Positions 23,311-34,900 of a DNA stretch of 64,000 nucleotides are shown here, one piece after another. Location of the stretch: positions 868,001 through 932,000 of the forward strand of contig JAWWNJ010000048.1 in NCBI GenBank assembly GCA_037176885.1, in the 5' to 3' direction. Below the pieces are notes generated by a model. It saw nothing but the letters and a program-made list of their open reading frames with translations, was not told the origin of the DNA and did not search any database. The DNA comes from Favolaschia claudopus (lineage: Eukaryota; Basidiomycota; Agaricomycetes; Agaricales; Mycenaceae). Within the stretch, counting starts at the first letter, position 1. Each line of letters starts with the position of its first letter. Both the position numbers and the translations under genes were made by a program.

Positions 23311-23899
23311 AAGACTACTGATAGTGACCATCCCGTACACTGATCAAGATGAACAATGCCTTGTTCTGTTGTGATGAGTAAATTTGTGCATAGAGTGAGG
23401 CCAAAAGTAAGCCGCTTCCGAGAATGTCATGATTACTTTCCGATCCAAGGCATAGGCTTCGAAGGGATAGCTGTGAAGACGGTTGTGGATAATATCCTGA
23501 GCTCGAGCGCCAGAGATGCACTCGTTCAGACGAGATTAATACAGCCGACAGTCGGGCTCCCACTCCATCTGAGAATGCCGCGCCGCAACGAGACAATGAG
23601 TGCGGGAACGTCTGACAGCTGGCGCCCGGCGCTTGAGGCTGACTCGGAAGATGGCCTAGCGACCCACACCAATGCTCGATGTAAGGTGTGAGTATGAGTT
23701 TGATGACCAGCCCAAGAACCAGCTAGAGAAAGAGGTTTCGCTGACCGACGCTGAGTCGTCGCCATTCGTGAATTCCAGTCCTAGTCACATTCAAAGCTGT
23801 TGTTGGACGTTCTGAATCACAACGGTGGACGAAAAGAGACAACAAGACTCGTTCACTGCCACCTGATGGTAGAAAATCCCGTTTGAGTAACTACGTAGG

Positions 23900-24665
23900 T
23901 CATAGTTGGGGGAAATTTAGCGAAGCGAAGCGTTAGATTTAAGCAGTTCCCAATGGGGAAGGAGCCGTACAAGCTGCAAGATTTAAACATAGCTCGACTG
24001 TTTAACTTACACAGTTGCAAGAAATTGTTGAAATTTCACAGTTCGCTCTCCTTATAGCCTGCTTGATTTACACAGTTCAGAGACGTCTTATCAACACACT
24101 TTAAGATCAACTGCGTGATTTTCACACTTCACTCATTATTCAACCGTTGAATGTGAACACTTGGGGGATGTATAAAATCTACACCTTTGGCTATAGTGCC
24201 AAATTACTACACTTCCTACAGTGCTTAAATCTTCATCAACTATGTGGCGGATATGTAGTGACTATGTGAGAATTTAAGGAAAATTTAGGAACTGATTTAA
24301 GGATAGTACAAACTCAAAACACCACGCACCCACTCCTCTGACTGAGACGATGCTTGAAATATTGCCTGCAGTTCCCGCAGCTCTAAGGGTAATTTTTAAA
24401 TAATAATTTGGATGCTTTTTATTGCTTTGGACCAAGGCTGATACAAGAGCAACTGTTTGCAGCACACAATCAAGACCACAGTCGAAGTGTATAACTATAA
24501 CAGTTGAGCGCGGAATTCAGCTGTTTAAAACCAACACCTGAATAGAACCGTGAAAGAATCACGCCTCACTCAACTGCTTCCATCACACGGTACACAAGCG
24601 AAGTGTGAAATTTAAGCACTTCAAAACGCCTGCCAAATATCTTAAATCTGCAACACTATGTACCC
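23900..24665. repeat. AT-rich stretch of short degenerate repeats, possibly a decayed element
   Basis: Motifs of the type ATTTAAG and TTACACAGTT/TTTCACAGTT recur more than a dozen times in both orientations. The two ends show weak inverted similarity (GGTCATAGTTGGGGGAAATTTAG on the left, in pieces, against GGTACATAGTGTTGCAGATT on the right read backwards). No target duplication is visible, so assignment to a transposon family is speculative. Confidence 0.3.
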
Positions 24666-25125
24666 ATGAGTCGGAGAAGGACTAGGACCCGATGAGACCG
24701 AGACGTTATACGGTACTGGAGGAAAACGAAGAGAAACGGCAGCGTATATGCATGTAAGTATAAGTATAACTTGCAAAGTTTCAGAGAATCCTTGCTGAAG
24801 CTACAAAAGACCCACACCTGTGACACCAGCCGATCATTCAAATTCACCAATCCCAGAGACGAAAGTACAGCACTGAACAAAGCCTGAAGATACAAAGACA
24901 CCGGCCAAAAATACACAACGAGGGATAAGGGTTAAACCGAGCGCCCATCGCCCATCCATTATCTGATACAACTGCCGAAAATGACCTAAAAGAAGAAAAA
25001 TCTATCCAAAGATCGCTACGAAAGCTACAGCGACATTGTCCCCGTCCTGTACACGATCAGTGAGATAGATTGAGAGACCTTGGAAGTCTGACTGAGCCCA
25101 CACACCTTGATAGGAGTCATATGCA

Positions 25126-28100
25126 TCATCCCAAATTTATGCCGAGAGTTGTCGATGGTCCGTGGCTACAAAGTTTGTCGGTACTCATGAAGTGCGCACG
25201 ATATTTACCCCGACGCACCAATAACCCCTTGCCCGGAACCTTCACGGCGCAATACAACGAGCACGGAGTCCCCCGTTGTACATTATCCTTCAGGTCCTCC
25301 CGTAGCCGCCGCGTCTCATTTCGGTCATCCCCAGCAGTCACCAATCTCACCATATCATTCCGGATGAGCGAAGATGCATGCAGATCCCGCTGTGTTCGCG
25401 TCGGAAGCCCAAGAAACGCTGGTTCAATGGCACAGAGTTTCAATCCATTATACGCTCTAAGATGCGGTGAATCGCACATACCCAGCATTTGCGGGGAAAC
25501 AAAAGTAATCTCCCGTTTCTTGAACTTGAAAACAATGACCTTGTTGTACGTATTCTGAAACAACGCATATTGATCCTAGCAAAGCACCTTTATCAGCGCT
25601 CATCCGAACCTCTCGCGAACAGCGATCAATCACTAACCTGTAACCCCCTCGCCCCAGGCAGATTCATCATCGCCTCCGCCCCAGCAATGACCTGCTTCCC
25701 CTCCGGCTTCACTCCAAGCCCTCCCGCCGCCGCCTGGCCACCCCGCCCAAATAACCCCCGAAAGAATCCACTCCCACCATGACTCGTATGCCCATTCAGA
25801 GCCTGCGACTGCCGTGATTCCGTCGCGCCCGCTGCGCCCCGACGCTGACTCCCCGTAGGACCAGCTAGCAAATCCGCCGTGGACGACCGATGCGCAGTTT
25901 GCCTCGGATGCTCAAGACGCATCGCCAACGCTGGCGACATCTGCGTCAGTGTCGCTGAAGGTACACCGCCGTCGCTCCCCCTGCCACCACCAGCCCCGTG
26001 CATCCCGATCCCTTGATCGGTGGCGAGCAGTCCGGTAACGTTCGTCTGCCCTCCGATAAAGTAGACTATCGTCCCGGATGTGTCACGCACGGGGATGATG
26101 CATAAGAGCTTCAGAAAGTCAAGAGGTAAGTATCCCTCACACGAGTGGAGAGGAGAGATGCCTCACACAGTAGAAAGGCTCCCCATTTCGCCCTACCCAC
26201 AAAACTTCGATAAGCTACACGCTGGAGAGAAAACGCAAGACACGCACGATAATTGAGAAGCAGCTCAGTGCAGCCTATGCATCGATAGATCAATACGGTG
26301 GATAACGCTGTATACAACAAAGACCCACACCTTTCCCCGAATTCAGCCCATCCCTGATCCTCTGAACACTCGCAGGCGGCGTCCCAGGTCCCTGCAGAAA
26401 CCCTTCACAAAGCAGATCAGCTCTTCGTCACCCACCAGACACAAAAGTGAGCGAGAAACACGCACGACAATTCCTCCCAACGATCAACGCCCTCGGATAC
26501 CCAGTCACATCTACAAACCCATCCGAAACCAGCACAATCGGATGGTCCGGCAGCCGCGGATTCGTCAGCACGAACGTATCCCCCAGCCCCTCGCTCAGCT
26601 CTTGCGCCGCGAGATTCGACTTTTCCAGCGAGACGTGTGTTTCCTGAATTATTTGGTGTTTAATGAAACGCTGCAAGGCTTCACTGAGTCTTGTATAGTC
26701 GAAGACAAAATATAAGTGAAGGCAAAGAGAATACGCACCTGGAACTGATCCTGATACATCCCATCCAGCAACTGCGTCTGCGTACTCCCAAACGACGCGT
26801 CAGACGCGACGATATGCTGTAGCGCCGCAAGCAGCTCGCGTCGGACTTCCGGTGCGAGAGTGACGTGCGAGTCACCTGAATTGGAGACATATAGATCTAC
26901 ATATACAGGTATTAGCATCACGACAACGAAATAGATGGGAATAGACCCAGGCACGCACCGCGAAACGCCACCCCAGCTGCCCTGACTCTCCCCGCCGCCT
27001 GCGCAAGCCACTGCGCATCCGTCCAAAAATCGAGCGCAGCGGCGCTTCCGTCAGCTGCGAGGAATTCGCGGAATCTACGCATATAAAGAGTCAGCATCGA
27101 GCATCAACGTAAAACACGCCACCGGCCACTACACCTAACCAGCGACCACAACGGATATATCAATGTAATGGAAACGTAAAAACGTACCTCTGTCTGGCAA
27201 GCGGCTCCCCCAACATCCTCACAAACATCTCCCGACTCATCAACGCCCGCATCGTATAATCCACATCCCGCTGCACAAACTCTTTCGGCATCCCCATCAT
27301 CATCGTGTTGTCGGTATTACCGTTGATATTGCTGAGATTGCTGTGAGCGCCAAGGCGCACCGGCGTCGTAGGTCTTGCCCGGAATTCACTCGCACTCATG
27401 CCCATACCCAAAACGCCGGAATCCTTACTCCGCAGCGAGTGCGACGCGGATGCGGAGGAGCGGGATTGTGCGGAGCGCGTGGACCATTGTTTGCGGGGTG
27501 AGGAGGATTGTGAGGTGGAAGCGAGGGTCGTATTCAGAGTCATAGCGGGCTCAGGCGCCCAGCGAGAGAGATCTGACTCTTCCGAGAACAACCGTCGTCG
27601 TGACCCGCCTCCGGCAGATTGACCTTTGTCGGGCACACGATCCACTTCGTCCTCCGATTCCGATGACGAAGAGTCAAAGTCGATATGGGACACATGCGGG
27701 ATGAACGAAGGCGACTTCCGCATGCGCGGGAGATCTGGTACCATGCCATCTAGCTCGAAACTCGTGTTCCGCTGCCCGGGGGCAGATTTTCGGCGTGGGC
27801 GAGTCGTTGCGGGGATGGAAGTTGGGAGAAGCGTGGTGCCGAATTTAGCTGCACTGTTTGAGTTGTCGTTCCGCTGCTGTGGCTGCGACGAGGGGTGAGC
27901 TGAGGGGAGGTGGACTGCGCTGTGAGACGAGGTCATGATGATCGTCTTCGAGGGCATTTTGATGTGGGTTTCGCAGGCCTCCGCTGCTGTCGCAGCTGGC
28001 GTCTCGGTTTTCGCACCATTCTCCGCTTCGACAGTAGTCGATGGAGAAGTCGGCTCCGGAGGCGGCGTAGAGGGTCGATGCTCGACAGCGGCTGCGACCC

Positions 28101-28458
28101 AGATTGGAACCGACGCGCGTTTAGCTTGTTGCTGTTGCTGTTGTGGAATTGTGGTGGCGACAGGGGTCAAAGATTGGGGCCGGGAGGAGGCGGGGATGGC
28201 GGGGAGCGAGGCGGAGGGAGGCGGGGATGGAGGGATGTATTCCATGGGTACACGGATTGTGAGTTTTCGCTCCGGGTTCGGCTCCATGGTGGGGGTAGAG
28301 TCGGGGACTGAGGACGTGGCATAGTATGAATGAAAATGGGACTAAGGCTAGTATATTGACTCACCAAGGTCCGAGCTAGGTGGACTCTCGCTTATTGGCG
28401 TCATTGGGAGGATATCGGACACCGTGCTCGTAGAGGAGCTCGCAGAGCCTTCGTCCAT
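25126..28458 (-). CDS. RGS-LOV blue-light photoreceptor
   Basis: ATG 28458 starts exon 1 (28458-28365); exon 2 (28307-27188) encodes a long Ser/Pro/Gln-rich disordered region. An RGS domain follows (FREFLAADGSAAALDFWTDA, then PEVRRELLAALQHIVASDAS and LDGMYQDQFQRFI). Next is a LOV domain: DTFVLTNPRLPDHPIVLVSD, GFVDVTGYPRALIVGRNC and RFLQGPGTPPASVQRIRDGL, giving the photoactive motif GRNCRFLQG with the cysteine codon at 26467-26469. It ends LLNYRRNGEPFYCLLCIIPV and YFIGGQTNVTG. LOV domains bind flavin and form a light-driven cysteinyl adduct; RGS domains act on G-alpha proteins. Fungal RGS-LOV proteins are reported to bind anionic membrane lipids when lit. A further conserved C-terminal block (NKVIVFKFKKREITFVSPQM) follows a Gly/Ser linker. 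The exact stop near 25126 is uncertain. Confidence 0.86.
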
Positions 28459-29929
28459 GGTGGTGGGCGGGAGTCAACAGACTATGAGCCCCTCTTGGGT
28501 GATCGGGGTTAGTAGCCATCGAGGGACGCAGGGAAATAACCGGTATTTCGATACCGAAGTTCTACAATTAACTCATTGAGAACAAACGTCGATGACTGGT
28601 AGACGCGCTTAGACTGTTATTGATGCAAGGCCAGAAAAAGACTGACTGGTCTCAGGCGGAAAGACAACCCAGTTGAGTATCGGTCTTGGCGACCGGTCCG
28701 ATGCTCTGAGACGCAGTGGATAAGTCTTAGACTGCCACGATTCCATGGCTGGGGCATAATTAGGTGCAGCAAAATTATCCTCAAACAATAGTCTTTACTC
28801 ACCCACGCGTAAAACTAACTCGGGTTCTGGCCCGTGCGCAACTTGCCCTTTCTCTCGAAAGCTGAGGGAAACAATACAACTTGAAGGACCACGGCCTGAC
28901 TCTCGAACGATTGCTCCATTCACGACAGAACCTTTTGGCATGTCTCTTGAGTCTGAACGGGTTTCGGCACCCAAGTCATCTGCAGACATTCTAGAGAAGT
29001 CCCGACCTTGGTGGCGAAAGTGGGAGATAGTAGTAGGGTGCGTAGGGTACGGCGACTCGGCCAGTGCCTCCGAATTCTTCGCTCTTCAAAATCGCACGGC
29101 CTCCCGACAAACGAGACCCCAAACCAGCGTCGGTATAACGTTAAAATGCTGAGAATTTGAACCGCAAACGCCAAAAACCATTAAGTTCAGGGAGAGTCAG
29201 GCCCCAGGGAGAGAAAGTCGTGGAGGGAGGAAGGTAGCAAACACTAACCCTAACCCTACTTGTGGACGTGAATTCGCCGCGGCGAACACGCTGCAGTCCC
29301 ACCTTCGACCCAACTTCGACCACTGTTCAGCCACTTCTTGCGTTCTTGCCTCTCGACATCCATGTCTGTCTCTGTTTCAAGGCAGATCTCATTCTTACCT
29401 TTTAGTACTCTTTATCTTTCTCCTTGGACCCTTTCTTTGACGCATTTCGAGTCATTTCCGCCGCTAATGGACATGTCCAGAAAGTCAAGGTATCCAAACG
29501 CCTGGAAACATCGCTGGGTTTGAGTGTAGAGGGCGTGCAAACATTCCACCCTCGGCGTGGCTTTGTTCAGGTTCGTGAAGACATAATTCGAATAAAGCAA
29601 ACGCCGGAAGACGCTTCCGAGGGCTACTTGTAAGGAACTCTTCCAATTGCAAGTAACTTCATTGGGTTGAGGACTCGTTATGGTGTTTCTTGCGATTACC
29701 ATGATATCGATGAATATACCATGAACAGCCAGAATGCAGATTTTCTTGCCGTCCTTCGCTGCTTTTCACCATCGACCAGGTAAGCTTCGTAACCATCACC
29801 CGCATCGCGTTGCATCTCCGTGATTCTACATAAACCACGCGGGGCATCGTCTATGTGTCCTGTCGCTGCCGTTTCCTGGAATTCCCTCCATTAGGCTCCC
29901 TTTCGGTGGGCTAAGTAGGCGCAACTACG
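28459..29929. other. Divergent intergenic stretch
   Basis: Shared upstream region of the RGS-LOV (minus) and sedolisin (plus) genes. Short frames at 29338-29702 show no domain. It contains a two-unit telomere-like CCCTAA run, listed separately. Confidence 0.4.
29244..29257. repeat. Short interstitial telomere-like repeat
   Basis: CTAACCCTAACCCT, about two units of the TTAGGG repeat read backwards. Too short to show a chromosome-end event, though such traces are sometimes left by break repair. Confidence 0.35.
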
Positions 29930-31973
29930 ATGGTTCGCCTCGTTTCGCAGTTCATCGCTTTGGCGGCGCTCGTTTGCGCGGCTCTTGCCAAGCCCATGAG
30001 CGAACGCGCAATGGCCGTATACGACAGGCGACCAGCACCGGCAAGAGGTTTCGTTAACTCAGGCGCCCCTTCGGCAGGGAAGCAGCTCACATTGAGACTT
30101 GCGCTCAAACAAAACAATATTGCCGGGTTGGAGAAAAGGCTTTACGCTGTGTCGGACCCGGCGAGCGTCGAGTATGGGCACCATTTGAGTGCGGACGAGG
30201 TATGTACAGTATCCGAGATTCTGTTACGATGAGTGACTACTAACCTTCTCGTATAGGTGGCCGAATTCGTCAAGCCTACATCAGATACCCTCTCCTCCGT
30301 CACGGCCTGGCTAACAGAGCACGATCTCTCTGCCAAGCCCGTATCCCACGCAGGCGACATCCTCGAAATCACGCTTCCGGTAGCAAAAGCCAACTCTCTG
30401 CTAGCCACCGAATTCTCCGTCTTCACCCATCTCGACAGTGGTAAAACCTCCATCCGCACACTCTCATACAGCCTCCCCGTCGACCTGCAAGCACACATCG
30501 ACAACATCACACCAACCACCAGTTTCCTGCCCCCGGTGGTGGGCCCGCAGTTCGCCGCCGTCGACTCGTCGCCGCAGAAACGACAGGCTTGCGGATTGGT
30601 CAACAACCCCGCCTGCATCAACGGGCTCTATGACATCAATACTAAGCGCAAGGCAAATCAGTCGACGAATATCCTTGGTGTGGCGGGATTCATCGATCAG
30701 TATGCGAATGAGGCCGATTTGAAGGTAAGTGTTACTTCTTGCTCGTTTCTTGGTGTGAGTTGACCTTCCTCTGTTGCAGCAATTCCTCGCCAGTCAACGT
30801 CCTGACATCGACCCCTCGACCACGTTCACCCTTCAGACGCTCTACGACGGCTCCAACCCGCAGGACCCGAGCCTCTCGGGCATTGAGGCTGTCAGTTTTA
30901 CTCCTTTATCACCCAAAACTTGCGCTTATACACATACAAGAACCTCGACATCCAATACACCATCGGCATCGCCACCGGCGTCCCAGTCACCTTCATCTCA
31001 GTCGGCCCCGACGCGCCCGACGGCCTCTCAGGCTTCCTCGACATCATCAACACGCTCATCTCTGAGCCCTCTGACACGCGGCCTAACGTCCTCTCCACAA
31101 GCTATGCGTTCGACGAGCAAGATTTGCCGCAGAGTCTGGCGACGTACGTCTAGCCCTTCTCTCTCCTTATATACGGTAGTAAGCAAGATTTTCCTCACAG
31201 AACGTTGTGCAACGCGTACCTCCAACTCGGCGCCATGGGCACCTCTGTTATCTTCTCGTCAGGCGACTTGGGCGTGGGCGGCACACGCGGGCTGACGTGC
31301 ACTAGATTCCTCCCTACGTTGCCGTCGAACTGCCCTTGGGTGACCTCTGTGGGTGCGGTGAATGGGTACGGGGACCAGGCGGCGTCGTATTCCGGAGGAG
31401 GCGCGTGTAGTTGCTTTATCTCTCCTGAATCGTGAAATTGACTGGTGTGCAGGATTCTCAAATTACTTCCCGACCCCAGACTACCAAGCGTCTGATGTGG
31501 CGGCGTTCCTGCAAATGCTCGGGGACCAGTATAGTGGGCTCTATAACAGCACCGGAAGGGCGTTCCCCGACGTCTCGGCAACGGGAAATAATTTCGAGAT
31601 CGTGTGGCGTGCGTCTTCTCATCTCCCCTCACTGCCTCGCCTCCCTAACACACCCCCAGAAGGCCAAGTCGTCCAAGTCTCCGGCACCTCCGCCTCCGCG
31701 CCCGTCTTCGCCTCCATGATTGCCCTCCTCAACGACGAGCTCATCGGGCACGGGCGGCCCCCGCTCGGGTTCCTCAATCCCTTCCTCTACAACGCCACCG
31801 TCCGGTCGTTTGGGATCGCTGATGTGCGATTTGGGAGCAATCCGGGGTGCGGGACGGCGGGGTTTACGGCTGGGACTGGGTGGGATCCGGTCACGGGGGT
31901 GGGAAATCCCAAGTTCTATGGGTTGAGGGGGGCGTTGGGGTTGTGTGATCCTTTGAGTTGTTCGTTTGAGTAG
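29930..31973 (+). CDS. Sedolisin (S53) serine-carboxyl protease, tripeptidyl-peptidase type
   Basis: Seven exons close into 573 codons: 29930-30199, 30257-30724, 30780-30890, 30941-31143, 31201-31400, 31453-31608, 31660-31973. A signal peptide (MVRLVSQFIALAALVCAALA) and pro-region precede the catalytic domain, which begins around PQKRQACGLVNNPACINGLY; the KR there suits Kex2-like cleavage. Catalytic features: Glu and Asp in GIEANLDIQYTIG, oxyanion Asp in SSGDLGVGG, and the nucleophile in SGTSASAP. The C-terminal calcium site fits IADVRFGSNPGC and GTGWDPVTGVGNP. These acid proteases release tripeptides outside the cell or in vacuoles. Intron 5 has a GC donor (GCGCGT at 31401); only this donor keeps SGGGFSNYF in frame. 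Confidence 0.93.
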
Positions 31974-34900
31974 GATGGGTTTTTACTTGAGTTTTTTTGA
32001 TGCGGGGGACGCTTGTACTAATGCTTGAAGTGAACCGTTAGGTGCAGGCCCATGAGATAACCCCTTCCAAGAAAGCGGGAATTAAAGGACATGGCGGGCC
32101 AAGGCAGAATACGCGTGACAGTGATCAACACATGATGTGACGCGACGCGTTCAAATGTAACAAGCTTAAACTTTGAACAAACTTTATCACCCTGCATTCA
32201 GCAGTACAGCGGGTACAGCTTGTAAGTATTGGATATGCCGCTCTTCCAGTTTCTGTCGTGGAACCTGAGTCTCTACTGTATTTCCATAGACATTGTCATT
32301 GTCGCAACATTAAATATTTCTTCCAAGGTCATCCATCCAGTTCCTTCCCATTGAGATGTAAGTACATAGTTGGGTATCCTCCGGGATGGAAATGGTGGCC
32401 GTAGCCAGCGGAACGGGACTCACCCTTTCGTGACATCGACTGAAATGCTGCGATGTTCAGTCAATTATATCAAAATTATATGTCAATGTACATGTATGTT
32501 CGCTTGAAACTTTAAGAAGGCGAGGAGAAATTCGCAAGACCCTCTTCTCAGGTTGGCGAGAAGATTGCATGATGTTTGTCTCGTTATTGCTGCCACTCTA
32601 CATATAATGATATTTTCTTGCCAATTTTTCGGGTTCCGGGGCTATCTTCGATACACACTCGATTTTCGCTCTCGATGCACTTGCGGTTTCGTACTGGCAG
32701 CTGTTTATTCGAGCTTCACCGAAATCGTTCCTGATACAACCTACATACTTCGAGTGTGGTTGTCCGCGGATGAAAATCACAGGCAGCCGTTTCCAACCTA
32801 AATTCAACGGCGTCGTCGAGTGCTGGGATTGCAGATTATATAGAGTACATATATCCCAGCTAGAACAGGCCGGAGCAGGCCTAGCACAAACGTTCTAGGT
32901 TAATTGGTGGACGAGCTGTTACGAGCTGGTAAAAAACTACCAAAAATCGCAACATTCAACTTGACGTACCCGGCGGTAGGGAGATCCGCTGCTCTCCGTG
33001 GCAGAAATTGGAAAGTGCAAGGGGTGCTGTACATCCACTCTGCTACTGAGTCGGGAGATGAAGAATCGGAGGCCGGCCTGGTAGCATTCGTTGCCGCGCG
33101 AAATATTGAGTCAATGTTGAGCTACGATTAGGGATCCATCCTGTTGATTAGTAGTAAGCCATCCTGTAGTCCTTCCAGTCTTTCAGGATATTCGCCTAGC
33201 CCAAGTCTCGAGGAAAGAAGAATAGGCCGTCAGCTTCAAAAATGTCTTGAGAAGGTTTGGACGGTCCAGATACAGCCAATGTCGCAAGGAGGGTCAGTCG
33301 CCAGTGAAAATTTGCTCTGCGGCCAAAAGAGCAGAAGGGCTTGAGGAGGGCAATCTACAATTTCGCGACTGGACGACGAGTCGTTGCCACATCGAAGCAT
33401 ACTTTTTCAGGCGTCGGAAGGATCCGGAGCTCACAAACTAGAACCACGATTGAGCGAGCCTCGTGTTGGGACTAAAACAAACTGAAAACGGCACAAGGTC
33501 GCGGTACTAATTCTTGCCAGTGGAGCTTGAGGGTTCTGTGGTGAAAACAAATCGTCGACGAAGATAGTATCCCTTTCAAATTTCGTTTCCAGCAATCTGG
33601 TCGTCAGAGAGAATCCGTGAATTCCGAAAGGCGGCCCGAATTATGCTGAAAGAGGACAACACGTGTTCTTCCTCGATGTTGGCCCGCGATTTTTAGATTC
33701 TTGTACGATGACAAGGGGAAGAAATATTCTTGCGGAGCGACTGTACCGTTCGAATTTGGTTAAATTGCGTGGAGGACCTGAGAGCTGAGTGTAAATCGCG
33801 AGGATCTTGGTTGAACTTGGAGTATTTTGAGACCGGGACCCGGAAATAGGTTAGATGTTGCTCAAGTTCCGGCTGCCCATTGAGGCTCGAGTCCGAATTC
33901 GAGTGTCGTCCATTACACTCTGTGCCGGGACCTGCCACAAAATTGATATCAACATTCATCTATCCAGTGAATTTTGAGCGGCCTAAATCAGCATACTTAC
34001 TTCGACCTCGAGAGCCTGAGATTGAGTTTGAGGCCGTCATTCCGTATTACCAGCTACATTTCCACCCCGCGAACGTTAACCTAAAGGAGGGAAAATTAAA
34101 TCGACGTCTCAGGAACCGGAAACGAATTTCAACCAACTCGAACACAAAAACAAAATCACACGCCAGCCAGTTCCTCGCGGGCCCCTTCCCGACATATACA
34201 TCCACTTCGCGCGACCACCGCGCGGAGAAGGAAAAGAGTCGATGAATTGAGGGAAAGGGAAATAAAGAGGAGGGAAGCGGAAGCACCGACGGCGACCAAG
34301 GGATAAATCCGTTCTCGCGCTGTCCAGTGTCCAGTAGTGTCAGAAAAAAGCTAAGGAAGGGTTCTTTGCATTGAATTTGGACGCACGACTGTCCGACCCT
34401 ACACCTACATACATGCCGGTGGCCGGGGCGTAGAACTTACTTTGCAGGAGTAGCAAAGTGCGGCGTTTGATGAGAACTTGAACAGCGGAACGCCGTCCGT
34501 CGAGGACGCTATCATATATCCTTTCGGTACCGAAGCTTGCTGGGGTATTTGGAGCCTGCCGGGAGCTGATTTTAGTTTTAGTTAGCCGGTGCCGGAGGGT
34601 GCCTTAAAATACAGGACGAACTTACTGTCTTCCGTTCAGTGTGTATATTGTACCGAAACGAGGGCTCGATGACGCACTTGCGAAGTAGTCATGCGGACGC
34701 GGGAGGAACGAGATTCAGCGACATCGGGATCATCGTTGCCAAATGAAATCGTGACGATGATCCATCTTTTGAGGAACTCGACATCGGACAGAGAATTTGA
34801 ATTTTCGAGGATTGCGCAAGGCGGGCATCACGATCCTGCATGGAAAACGGTATGCGCGCCAGAGAAGCTATAAACGGATAAGTATGCTCGCCCGTCGTCG

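Larger units (their letters stand above)
23242..25125. other. Gene-free, AT-rich intergenic stretch
   Basis: Separates CON-13-like copy 2 from the RGS-LOV gene. No coding signature. The part 23880-24660 is unusually AT-rich and repetitive and is listed separately. Confidence 0.5.

Noticed and set aside
27398..28324. Plus-strand frames opposite the RGS-LOV N-terminal exon
   Set aside because: They are shadows of the Ser/Pro-rich coding exon on the minus strand.
29244..29257. Telomere repeat suggesting a former chromosome end or fusion
   Set aside because: Only about two CCCTAA units; this length arises by chance or small-scale break repair.
33880..34245. 121-codon plus-strand frame as a hypothetical gene
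   Set aside because: Low-complexity charged end, no conserved text, no upstream promoter-like signal.
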